A stretch of 64,000 nt of DNA from Tenacibaculum ovolyticum DSM 18103 (GTDB lineage: Bacteria; Bacteroidota; Bacteroidia; Flavobacteriales; Flavobacteriaceae), in assembly GCF_000430545.1 (NCBI RefSeq), contig NZ_KE387163.1, positions 275,593 through 339,592 on the forward strand, written 5' to 3'. A program made the position numbers and the translations under genes. Numbering within the stretch: position 1 is the first letter of the stretch; each line of letters starts with the position of its first letter. The notes below the pieces were generated by a model. That model did not search any database and was not told the DNA's origin. It was given only the letters and a program-made list of their open reading frames with translations. Shown in pieces: positions 44,376 to 52,620 of this stretch.

Positions 44376-46367
44376 TTATTTTTTATTATTGTAATATAAG
44401 TATTTTGTACTATGATAAAAAGAACTTAATAAGCCATCCATTTTTTTTGTTAACTCTTTATTTTCTTTACTAATATCCATCAATGAGTTATTTTTTAAAT
44501 TCAATAGTTGATATTTATTATTAAAAACTGTTTTATAATAATAAAGAGAGTCTTTTATTATTCCAGAAGCAGGTTCTCCTTTAATATTTTTATAAATAAA
44601 AGAAAATGTATCATTTTTTAAGCTATCCAAGGCGTTTTGTCCTAGTGTATAATTAATGTAATTCAATTTCATTAAACTCATTGTTGTTGGAATAACATCT
44701 ACCAAGTTAACATTTTTTACTATTTTTTTGGCTTTTAAGAGTTTAGGAGCATGGATAAAAAAAGGAACATTATGTCTTAAAATACCTAATTTATCTTCTG
44801 TTGATTTGAAATGAGTAATTTCTTTCATACCTCCTTGATGATCACCAAAGAATACAAAAATTGTATTATCATAGTAACCAGATTCTTTTGCTTTTTTAAG
44901 AAATTCATTAATATTAAAATCTAAATATCTGATTGCATTTAATTGATCTATTGATCTAAATGCTGATTTTTTAAATACTTTTTCATCTATTTCTTCTTCT
45001 TTTAATGGTCTATAACTTCCTTTTTCATCTGGTACTGTAAATGGCATATGATTCGTGGCCGTTTGCAAATAAGCTACAAAAGGTTTCTTTTTGTTATATA
45101 TTTTTTTAAATATTTTATCTGCTTCCATAAATAAATCATAATCATCTATCCCCCAAACATCTGCTCTATTTTCATTTTCATAACTACCTTCTTCATAAAT
45201 TTTTAAATCATTTATATTTGCTTGAAAGACAGCTCTTATATTTGCCCAGTTAGCACTCCCTCCTAATAAGTATAATTTTTCATAGTTATCAAACTGGTTA
45301 AATAATATTCGTTGATTAATAATCATAGGGTTCCTAGAAGCTGACTTTACATTATCTATGTCTGGCAAACCAGTTATACTTGCAAAAACACTCCCAGCAG
45401 TAGTAGATTTGTGTACATAATGATTAGTGAAATTAATACTTTCACTTATCAAACTATCTATTATAGGAGTACTATTTATAGGGTTTCCATAATAACTTAG
45501 AGCTCCGTTACCTACAGATTCTAACATTACAAAAACAACATTAGGTGTATTTTTAATAGAATCATTAAAATGATTAGTTCTCTTAAAATTAATTGAATCA
45601 GAATTAATTCCTAAATAGTTATTTATTATAGGTGCATATTTTTTTGTTTCAGAAATATTATATCCTTCATTTCTAAACTTAAAACTATCAAAAAAATATA
45701 ACACAGGATTTAAAGCAAATTGATTTATGCTTTTATTTTTCGAAAAAAAAGCTTGACTCCATCTTAAAGGGTAATGTTGTAAGCTACTATAAACCCCAAA
45801 ACTTAAAATAAATGTCGTTACTACAGAAAATATAATTTTATTTTTTTGAGTAGAGATAAAATCTATTTTTGAAAATTTATTGTAAATCCATTTATTATAT
45901 TTAAAAAGTATAATAAATAAAATTAGAAATAATAAAAGCCCTTTATAAACAGGGTAACTCTCAATAAAAACTTGTGTTGAAATTTTCAAATTATCTAAAA
46001 AGCGTAATGCACTTGCATTTACTCTTAAATTTAAATAATTATAATGACCGAAATCAAATAAATAAAAAGATAAAATAAAAAGATATATTATACCTATATA
46101 TATACTATATAATATTCTGTATTTCTTTTTATGAAAGAAATCTTTCACAAAAAAATATAATAAAGCTAGGGGTACAAAAACTAATATTGCTAATTTTAAA
46201 TCAAATCTAATTCCTAAAAAAAATGCTTTTGTTAAATCGTTATTATCAGTAACTAACTTAGTTATAAAGTATGTATAAAACAAAAATCTTAGAGTAAAAA
46301 GAAATATAAATAGACTTAAAATATTTATGTATAAAAAATTTAAAAAATTAGGTATTTTAAAACGCAT
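44376..46367 (-). CDS. LTA-synthase-like sulfatase-fold phosphotransferase
   Basis: A 663-residue membrane enzyme. About five hydrophobic helices lie in residues 10-210, then an extracytoplasmic alkaline phosphatase/sulfatase domain: VVFVMLESVGNGALSYYGNP, the nucleophile-type Thr in HKSTTAGSVFAS, and the metal site VFFGDHQGG. Family members transfer phosphoglycerol or phosphoethanolamine to envelope glycans. In a Gram-negative organism without lipoteichoic acid, an LPS or glycan decoration role is inferred. It has a promoter candidate at 46389-46419. Confidence 0.88.
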   Translation of the reverse strand: MRFKIPNFLNFLYINILSLFIFLFTLRFLFYTYFITKLVTDNNDLTKAFFLGIRFDLKLAILVFVPLALLYFFVKDFFHKKKYRILYSIYIGIIYLFILSFYLFDFGHYNYLNLRVNASALRFLDNLKISTQVFIESYPVYKGLLLFLILFIILFKYNKWIYNKFSKIDFISTQKNKIIFSVVTTFILSFGVYSSLQHYPLRWSQAFFSKNKSINQFALNPVLYFFDSFKFRNEGYNISETKKYAPIINNYLGINSDSINFKRTNHFNDSIKNTPNVVFVMLESVGNGALSYYGNPINSTPIIDSLISESINFTNHYVHKSTTAGSVFASITGLPDIDNVKSASRNPMIINQRILFNQFDNYEKLYLLGGSANWANIRAVFQANINDLKIYEEGSYENENRADVWGIDDYDLFMEADKIFKKIYNKKKPFVAYLQTATNHMPFTVPDEKGSYRPLKEEEIDEKVFKKSAFRSIDQLNAIRYLDFNINEFLKKAKESGYYDNTIFVFFGDHQGGMKEITHFKSTEDKLGILRHNVPFFIHAPKLLKAKKIVKNVNLVDVIPTTMSLMKLNYINYTLGQNALDSLKNDTFSFIYKNIKGEPASGIIKDSLYYYKTVFNNKYQLLNLKNNSLMDISKENKELTKKMDGLLSSFYHSTKYLYYNNKK

Positions 46368-46388
46368 AAAGATATATTTAATCTAATA

Positions 46389-46419
46389 CAAAGGTAAGTT
46401 TCTATTTTAAAAAGCACAA
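46389..46419 (-). promoter_or_regulatory. Promoter of the sulfatase-fold gene
   Basis: On the minus strand TTG (46417-46419), 20 nt, TACCTTTG (46389-46396), with 21 nt from there to the ATG. Confidence 0.6.
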
Positions 46420-46499
46420 TAAATACTTTACTGTAAAGTTCTTAAAAAACCATCTTAATCTTATTATTATATTTATTAAATCATTTAATAGAAAAGATA

Positions 46500-47075
46500 T
46501 TATTCTCTTATTAGAACCACAGAATTTCCTTCTATTTTTAAAATAGTAGATGATTTTTCAGTTATCTTATCTTGGCGTAAATTTACTACATAATTTACAC
46601 GTTGTAAAATAACTTTACTTATTTCTGAAAATGATTTTGGTGTAGGTTGACCACTAATATTAGCAGATGTAGATACTATAGGTTTACCAAACTCTTGTAT
46701 CAAATTAATGCAAAAATCATCTTTTGGTATTCGAATAGCAATAGTGTTATCAATAGCTATTGTATTTTTAGCTAAATTTTTCGGAACATTATAAATAATT
46801 GTTGTTGGCTTTTTAGATTTTACAATTATTTTTATAGCTTCATCTGGAATATAATTTACATATTCCTTTAACATCTTAATTGAAGCTACTAAAATAATTA
46901 AACTCTTAGATTCTTCTCTATTCTTTATTTGATATATCTCTTTTACTGCTTCTTCACTTGTAGCATCACAGCCAATCCCCCAAACTGTATCTGTTGGGTA
47001 TAATATGCTATTTCCTGAGTTTAATACTTTAATAGCATTCATCAAAACTAATTTTGAATATTTTTTTTTAATCAT
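46500..47075 (-). CDS. tsaC: L-threonylcarbamoyladenylate synthase (Sua5/YrdC family)
   Basis: A 191-residue protein that makes threonylcarbamoyl-AMP from threonine, bicarbonate and ATP for t6A37 in tRNA. Core blocks: GNSILYPTDTVWGIGCDATSEEAV, KNREESKSLIILV and the nucleotide part SANISGQPTP. It overlaps the upstream glycosyltransferase gene by 4 nt (ATGA-type), so the two are translated together although the roles look unrelated. Confidence 0.93.
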   Translation of the reverse strand: MIKKKYSKLVLMNAIKVLNSGNSILYPTDTVWGIGCDATSEEAVKEIYQIKNREESKSLIILVASIKMLKEYVNYIPDEAIKIIVKSKKPTTIIYNVPKNLAKNTIAIDNTIAIRIPKDDFCINLIQEFGKPIVSTSANISGQPTPKSFSEISKVILQRVNYVVNLRQDKITEKSSTILKIEGNSVVLIRE

Positions 47076-48070
47076 GCTATATCTTTATTTTTATAACTCT
47101 TCTTTGACTTTAAGTAATATTTCTCAAAAAAATCTGTTTGTTTTATAGAAAAATAACATTTGATATATAATAAAAAACCTGTTCTTAATAAAGGAATTTT
47201 TTTTAATAATTCAAAAATAACATTATTAAGTTCTTCTTCATTCTTAAAAGTTAATTCATTTTTCAACTTAGTAAGAATGAATTTTTTTTTAATTAAGTAA
47301 AATCTTTTTAAAAAAATCTTTTCGCTTTTTTTACTTTCAGTTAATAGATGTCTATTAGATTCAAAATATTTTAATTGATTTCTAGTACCAATAAAAAAAT
47401 CTATATTTTTTTTATTAGAAAAACTAGCAGTTATACTACCTGGGTGCCTAACATAATTATACAATCCTTTCCTTATTTCAACTATCTTAATCGAGTTATC
47501 AAATAAAAGATATGTTGTATAGATATCTTCAAAATATCTTCCTTCAGGAAAGGTTATATCTTTAAATAATTCGGTTCTGTACAATTTACAACAACTAAAA
47601 TTATTTATTCTTTTATTAAGAAACAATAGTGAAAGTGCCTCCTGTTTAGAAAAACATCTTACTTTACCGTTATTAGCCCCTTCTTTAATTTTATCACTAG
47701 TACCTTTATATTTATGAATTTCTCTATATCCACAAATAGCTATATCTGCATCATTTTTTTTAATTATTGAATACAAATCTTCTAAATAAGTATCATCTAC
47801 CCAATCATCTGAGTCTATAAAAGTAACATATGAATACTTAACCAATTTAAGACCTTCGTTTCTGGCTTTTGATAAACCTCCATTCTCTTGAGAAATGATA
47901 CTTACTCTTTTGTCTATTATAAATTTCTCACAAATTTCTAATGAAGAATCTTCAGAACCATCATTAATAATAATGAGTTCAAAGTTTTTAAATGTTTGAT
48001 TTAAAATAGATTTAATTGATTTTTCTACAAAAGCCTCTACATTATAAACTGGTAATATTATACTAATCAT
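47072..48070 (-). CDS. Family 2 glycosyltransferase
   Basis: A 332-residue cytoplasmic GT-A enzyme. It opens with ISIILPVYNVEAFVEKSIKSIL, followed by IIINDGSEDSS and the DxD-type FIDSDDWVDD; then GRYFEDIYTTYLLF, which is common in capsule or O-antigen transferases. There are no membrane helices. With the adjacent Stealth gene it suggests surface polysaccharide assembly. It overlaps tsaC by 4 nt. Confidence 0.9.
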   Translation of the reverse strand: MISIILPVYNVEAFVEKSIKSILNQTFKNFELIIINDGSEDSSLEICEKFIIDKRVSIISQENGGLSKARNEGLKLVKYSYVTFIDSDDWVDDTYLEDLYSIIKKNDADIAICGYREIHKYKGTSDKIKEGANNGKVRCFSKQEALSLLFLNKRINNFSCCKLYRTELFKDITFPEGRYFEDIYTTYLLFDNSIKIVEIRKGLYNYVRHPGSITASFSNKKNIDFFIGTRNQLKYFESNRHLLTESKKSEKIFLKRFYLIKKKFILTKLKNELTFKNEEELNNVIFELLKKIPLLRTGFLLYIKCYFSIKQTDFFEKYYLKSKKSYKNKDIA

Positions 48071-48122
48071 ATTTATATAAAAATTGCCCCTTTTTCATCT
48101 GTTTAAGAAAAAAAGAGTATAC

Positions 48123-49055
48123 TCACGAAATAACTTTAGTTAACCATTCTTTAAAAAAAACTAATTTACTATTAGAAGCTTTATCTAAACTTTGTAAGCA
48201 CACAAATTTAACATTTTTATTACACAATGAAATTAAACACCTTAGCTTATAATAAAATAAAGGTTTTTTATATGACTGTATATAAAGCAGTTGATATTTA
48301 TGCTTTAAAACACAGGTATTGTTTCTAATTTCTAAATGATTAGCCAAACCTTGAAGCGTAAATTGATCTACGTGTCTAAATCTATGCTTAACATTAATTT
48401 CTTCTAGATCTTTATTAATTTTAAAGTATTTTTGTATTGTTGATTTTCTTAAAGGATGGGGGGTGTGATCAAATTTAAAATATTTATTAAAACCTAATTC
48501 TCTAGCTATATTTTGCTGACCTAGTTTATACCCATATTTCCTTTCTTTAGATGTAACTCTTTTTTTTATTTTTTCATACCAAATATTTTCATAAAAATTT
48601 TCCCATCTCCCCCTTAATACAGGTTTTTCTTCTATAAAAAAATCAGTGATTTCTACTCTTTTTGACAAAAAACAATCATCATTAAAATAAATAAACCTCT
48701 CTGATAAGTTTGGTATATTAACCATCATCGTTTCAATAGGCAAACAATTAAAGGTTGGTAAATACTTTGTGTATTTTCCGAAAATTTCTTTATGATCAAT
48801 TATAATTACATTAGGATAATCTACCCCCTTAATAAATTCAGGGGTTTGATTATCTGTAACAATAAAAATTTTATTAATAAATTCAGCAAACTTCATTATA
48901 GACTTTACTGCGTACTCTATCTCATTAACCTGAGAATATCTATCTTTTATATCTCTAGACTTAGTATTAGTATCATCAGGTAAATACTTCGCCATTTTCT
49001 TAATATGATTACTATCATTGCCATCTACCCAAGTAATTACAGCGTCTATCTTCAT
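48123..49055 (-). CDS. Stealth-family sugar-phosphate transferase
   Basis: A 310-residue protein with the Stealth regions in order: CR1 (IDAVITWVDGNDS, 3-15), CR2 (RYSQVNEIEYAVKSI with FIVTDNQTP), CR3-like (RFIYFNDDCFL, then HTPHPLRKS), CR4-like (RHVDQFTLQ). Such enzymes transfer hexose-1-phosphate or similar units in capsule synthesis and are found in bacteria and in animal GlcNAc-phosphotransferases. The neighbouring GT2 gene is 52 nt away. Structure of the glycan unknown. Confidence 0.9.
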   Translation of the reverse strand: MKIDAVITWVDGNDSNHIKKMAKYLPDDTNTKSRDIKDRYSQVNEIEYAVKSIMKFAEFINKIFIVTDNQTPEFIKGVDYPNVIIIDHKEIFGKYTKYLPTFNCLPIETMMVNIPNLSERFIYFNDDCFLSKRVEITDFFIEEKPVLRGRWENFYENIWYEKIKKRVTSKERKYGYKLGQQNIARELGFNKYFKFDHTPHPLRKSTIQKYFKINKDLEEINVKHRFRHVDQFTLQGLANHLEIRNNTCVLKHKYQLLYIQSYKKPLFYYKLRCLISLCNKNVKFVCLQSLDKASNSKLVFFKEWLTKVIS

Positions 49056-49067
49056 ATTTAAAACTTA

Positions 49068-49883
49068 TTACACCGCTACATCATACTCTCTAAGAGCATC
49101 GTTTAACGAAGTTTTCTTATTAGTACTTTCTTTTCGTTTACCAATAATTAGCGCACATGGTACTTGATACTCCCCTGCTGCAAATTTTTTAGTATAACTA
49201 CCTGGAATTACAACTGAACGAGCAGGAACAACTCCTTTTGTTTCAATAGGTTCATCACCTGTAACATCGATAATTTTTGTACTCATTGTTAATACAACGT
49301 TCGCACCTAAAACAGCTTCTTTTTCTACTCTAACACCTTCTACTACTATACAACGAGAACCAATAAAAGCCCCGTCTTCAATAATTACTGGAGCTGCTTG
49401 TAATGGCTCTAGAACGCCACCAATTCCTACTCCACCAGATAAATGTACATTTTTACCTATCTGAGCACAAGAACCAACTGTTGCCCATGTATCAACCATA
49501 GTACCTTCATCTACATAAGCACCTATATTTACATAACTAGGCATTAAAATCGTCCCTGCTGAAATATACGCTCCGTGACGTGCAACAGCGTTTGGTACAA
49601 CACGTATTCCTCTTTCTTTAAAATTTCTTTTTAAAGGAATTTTATCATGATATTCAAAAATACCAGCTTCTAAAGTTTCCATTTTTTGAATTGGAAAATA
49701 TAATACAACTGCTTTCTTAACCCATTCATTTACTTGCCATCCATTATCTATTGGTTCTGCTACACGCAACTCCCCAGCATCTAATAAATCAACAACTTTT
49801 CTTATTGTATTAATCGTATTATCTTCTTTTAATAAATCGCGATTATCCCACGCTTTTTCTATAATAGATTGTAATTCTGTCAT
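49068..49883 (-). CDS. dapD: Tetrahydrodipicolinate N-succinyltransferase
   Basis: A 271-residue left-handed beta-helix enzyme for the succinylase branch of lysine and meso-diaminopimelate synthesis. Blocks: PNAVARHGAYISAGTILMPSYVNIGAYVDEGTMVDTWATVGSCAQ, LSGGVGIGGVLEPLQA (catalytic-type region) and EDGAFIGSRCIVVEGVRV. I chose the ATG at 49883 (MTELQSII) because the upstream TTG start is atypical for the family. It supplies both lysine and peptidoglycan precursor. Confidence 0.95.
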   Translation of the reverse strand: MTELQSIIEKAWDNRDLLKEDNTINTIRKVVDLLDAGELRVAEPIDNGWQVNEWVKKAVVLYFPIQKMETLEAGIFEYHDKIPLKRNFKERGIRVVPNAVARHGAYISAGTILMPSYVNIGAYVDEGTMVDTWATVGSCAQIGKNVHLSGGVGIGGVLEPLQAAPVIIEDGAFIGSRCIVVEGVRVEKEAVLGANVVLTMSTKIIDVTGDEPIETKGVVPARSVVIPGSYTKKFAAGEYQVPCALIIGKRKESTNKKTSLNDALREYDVAV

Positions 49884-50083
49884 CTTTAAAATTTTCTTCA
49901 AATATAAAATCTCTATTTCTATATTACGCGAATATACATTTTTTAAACAACTATTATTTTCTTGTTTAAATTACTTGTTTAAAGTTAAAAAAACTTAAAT
50001 AATTAGCATACATCTTAACTAATTTAAAAATTGGCTATTTTATAGAAACTTAACTATTATTTTTGTAAAAAATTAAAACAAAT

Positions 50084-50494
50084 TTGGGAAGAGTTTTAGC
50101 CATAGATTTCGGAAAAAAAAGAACAGGAATTGCTGTTACAGATGAATTACAAATTATTGCTTCGGGTTTAACAACAGTCAATACAAAAGAATTAGTTTCT
50201 TTTTTAAAGGAGTATATTAAAAAAGAAAATGTAGAATTGTTCATTTTAGGAAAACCTAAGCAGATGGACAATACAGATAGTGAAAGCGAGGCGCTAATTA
50301 CACCTTTTTTACAAAAATTAGAAAAAGCTATCCCTAATATTCCAATAAAACGAGAAGATGAACGTTTTACCTCTAAAATGGCTTTTCAAACAATGATAGA
50401 TAGTGGGTTAAATAAAAAACAACGTCAAAATAAAGCTTTAGTTGATGAAATAAGCGCTACAATCATTTTACAATCATATTTGTACAATAAATAA
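50084..50494 (+). CDS. ruvX: Pre-16S rRNA nuclease / Holliday junction resolvase-like YqgF
   Basis: A 136-residue RNase H-fold protein. Strand one holds the acidic residue in VLAIDFGKKRTGIAVTD; the middle holds LFILGKPKQMDNT; the end has KREDERFTSKMA and ALVDEISATIILQSYL with the other acidic residues. In other bacteria YqgF matures 16S rRNA; the resolvase role is older and weaker. It starts with TTG at 50084; I saw no ATG alternative. Divergent from dapD. Confidence 0.92.
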   Translation: MGRVLAIDFGKKRTGIAVTDELQIIASGLTTVNTKELVSFLKEYIKKENVELFILGKPKQMDNTDSESEALITPFLQKLEKAIPNIPIKREDERFTSKMAFQTMIDSGLNKKQRQNKALVDEISATIILQSYLYNK

Positions 50495-50549
50495 TTTTAT
50501 AGACAAACCATTCTTTGTATTTTCGCATTCTTAAAAAAATTAAAATAAC

Positions 50550-51137
50550 ATGATTTTACCCATTGTTGCTTACGGAGATCCCGTATTACGTAAAGTAGGA
50601 AAAGAAATCGATAAAGAATATCCTGAGTTAGAAAAATTAATTGCTAACATGAAGGAAACCATGTATAACGCTAATGGTTTAGGATTAGCAGCTCCACAAA
50701 TTGGAAAAGATATCCGTTTGTTTTTAATTGATGCTTCTCCTTTTGCAGATGATGAAAGTTTATCAGAGGAAGATCGAAAAACTTTCGAAAACTTTAATCG
50801 TGTGTTTATTAATGCAAAAATTATTAAAGAAGAAGGTGAAGAATGGGCTTTTAACGAAGGTTGTTTAAGTATTCCATCTGTTAATGAAGATGTTTTTCGT
50901 CAAGAAAAAATTACGATTGAATATCAGGATGAAAACTTCGAAAAACATACAGAAGTTTTAAGTGGTTTAACAGCAAGAGTTTTTCAACATGAGTATGATC
51001 ATATTGAAGGTATATTATTTACTGATAAATTATCTTCTTTAAAGAAAAGATTAATTAAGAAAAAACTAGAAAATATTTCTAAAGGGAAAGTAAATGCTGA
51101 TTATAGAATGCGCTTTCCTAATGCAAAGAAAAAATAA
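50550..51137 (+). CDS. def: Peptide deformylase
   Basis: A 195-residue metalloenzyme that removes the formyl group from new proteins. All three family motifs are present: GLGLAAPQIG (43-52), EGCLSIP with metal ligand Cys105, and HEYDH (His147, Glu148, His151). It heads a run of plus-strand genes def, a DUF5606 gene and mazG. Confidence 0.96.
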   Translation: MILPIVAYGDPVLRKVGKEIDKEYPELEKLIANMKETMYNANGLGLAAPQIGKDIRLFLIDASPFADDESLSEEDRKTFENFNRVFINAKIIKEEGEEWAFNEGCLSIPSVNEDVFRQEKITIEYQDENFEKHTEVLSGLTARVFQHEYDHIEGILFTDKLSSLKKRLIKKKLENISKGKVNADYRMRFPNAKKK

Positions 51138-51158
51138 AATATAAAGACATTAAAACAT

Positions 51159-51578
51159 ATGGAATTTAACAAAATTATATCTGTAACAGGAAAACCAGGT
51201 TTATTTGAAATTTTATCACAAACAAAAACTGGTGTAATTGTAAAATCAATTATTGATGGTAAACGTTTTCCTATAACAGCTACTCATAACGTTAGTTTAT
51301 TAGAAAATATAGCAATCTATACTTATGAAGAAGAAGTTCCTTTAGCAAAAGTATTAAAGAACATAGCAGATAAAGAAGATGGTAAAGAAACGATTTCTCA
51401 TAAAGAAAGCGCTAAAAAATTAACATCTTACTTTGGTGAAGTTTTACCTGGATTTGATGAAGAACGTGTATACGCATCAAACATTAAAAAAATTATTCAA
51501 TGGTATAATACTTTAGCTAATTCTGATTTTGACTTTGGCTCTTTAGTAGAGGTAGCAGCAACTGAAGAAGAAGAATAA
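51159..51578 (+). CDS. DUF5606 family protein
   Basis: A 139-residue soluble protein. The start MEFNKIISVTGKPGLFEILSQTKTG and the block YFGEVLPGFDEERVYASNIKKIIQWYN match the DUF5606 family of Bacteroidota. The N-terminal half looks like a small beta-barrel and the C-terminal half is helical. The acidic tail is E-rich. Function unknown; it lies between def (21-nt gap) and mazG (3-nt gap). Confidence 0.88.
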   Translation: MEFNKIISVTGKPGLFEILSQTKTGVIVKSIIDGKRFPITATHNVSLLENIAIYTYEEEVPLAKVLKNIADKEDGKETISHKESAKKLTSYFGEVLPGFDEERVYASNIKKIIQWYNTLANSDFDFGSLVEVAATEEEE

Positions 51579-51581
51579 ATT

Positions 51582-52361
51582 ATGAATACTCGTAAGCAAC
51601 AATTAGATGCTTTTAGCCGTTTATTAGATATTATGGATGAACTTCGTGAGAAATGTCCATGGGATAAAAAACAAACTTTAAAAAGTCTACGTCATTTAAC
51701 AATTGAAGAAACTTACGAACTAGGAGATGCAATTCTAGAAAACGATTTAGAAGAAATAAAAAAAGAATTAGGCGATGTGTTGTTACACATCGTCTTTTAT
51801 GCTAAAATAGGTAGCGAAAAAAAATCTTTTGACATTGCTGATGTTGCAAATTCAATTTCAGATAAATTAATTCACCGTCATCCACATATTTACGGTGATG
51901 TAGTTGTTGAAAATGAAGAAGAAGTAAAACAAAATTGGGAAAAACTAAAACTAAAAGAAGGAAAAAAATCTGTTTTAGAAGGAGTTCCTAAAAGCTTACC
52001 TGCTTTAGTTAAAGCTAGTAGAATACAAGAAAAAGTTGCTGGTATTGGTTTTGACTGGGAAGAACCGCAACAAGTTTGGGAAAAAGTACAAGAAGAAATA
52101 TCTGAACTTAACGAAGAAATAAAAGCTGGTAACATAGAAAATACCGAAAAAGAGTTTGGTGATGTATTATTCTCTTTGATTAACTATGCCCGTTTTATTA
52201 AAGTAAACCCTGAAAATGCTTTAGAGAAAACGAATAAAAAGTTTATTAATCGCTTTCAATACTTAGAAGAAACTGCAAAAAAAGAAGGCAAAGAACTCTC
52301 TGACATGACTTTAGGTGAAATGGATGTACATTGGGAAAAGTCAAAAGAATTTTTCAATTAA
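51582..52361 (+). CDS. mazG: Nucleoside triphosphate pyrophosphohydrolase
   Basis: A 259-residue protein with two MazG repeats. The first starts at LRHLTIEETYELGDAILENDLEEIKKELGDVLLH and carries the EExxE and ExxD metal residues; the second repeats this as EEISELNEEIKAGNIENTEKEFGDVLFS. It hydrolyses non-canonical or excess NTPs to NMP and PPi. It starts 3 nt after the DUF5606 gene, so they are one operon. Confidence 0.94.
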   Translation: MNTRKQQLDAFSRLLDIMDELREKCPWDKKQTLKSLRHLTIEETYELGDAILENDLEEIKKELGDVLLHIVFYAKIGSEKKSFDIADVANSISDKLIHRHPHIYGDVVVENEEEVKQNWEKLKLKEGKKSVLEGVPKSLPALVKASRIQEKVAGIGFDWEEPQQVWEKVQEEISELNEEIKAGNIENTEKEFGDVLFSLINYARFIKVNPENALEKTNKKFINRFQYLEETAKKEGKELSDMTLGEMDVHWEKSKEFFN

Positions 52362-52565
52362 TAACCTACACTACTCTTTTTAAAGTTACTTTACATTATT
52401 AATCAATTATATTTTTATAAGATGTATTTCTTTTCGTTATATTAGTTTACTTATTTAAACATTAATACTTTCACTCTTTCTTCTTGATTTTTCATAGAAA
52501 TCGTTTTTTCTAAAACCAGTATTAAATTAAATTTTTAGTTTTTTAAAACTGATTTATATAAAAAA

Positions 52566-52593
52566 TCCCAGAAACTTTTAGAAGTTTCTGGGA
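52566..52593 (-). terminator. Intrinsic terminator of the T9SS protease gene
   Basis: A 12-bp stem TCCCAGAAACTT (52566-52577) with AAGTTTCTGGGA (52582-52593) is flanked by A and T runs. It is downstream of the minus-strand gene at 52621. Confidence 0.87.
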
Positions 52594-52620
52594 AAAAAAC
52601 TATTTGTATACTACTAGCTA

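Noticed and set aside
44376..46367. Lipoteichoic acid synthase
   Set aside because: The fold is similar, but the organism is Gram-negative by its lipid A genes, so a different transferred group is more likely.
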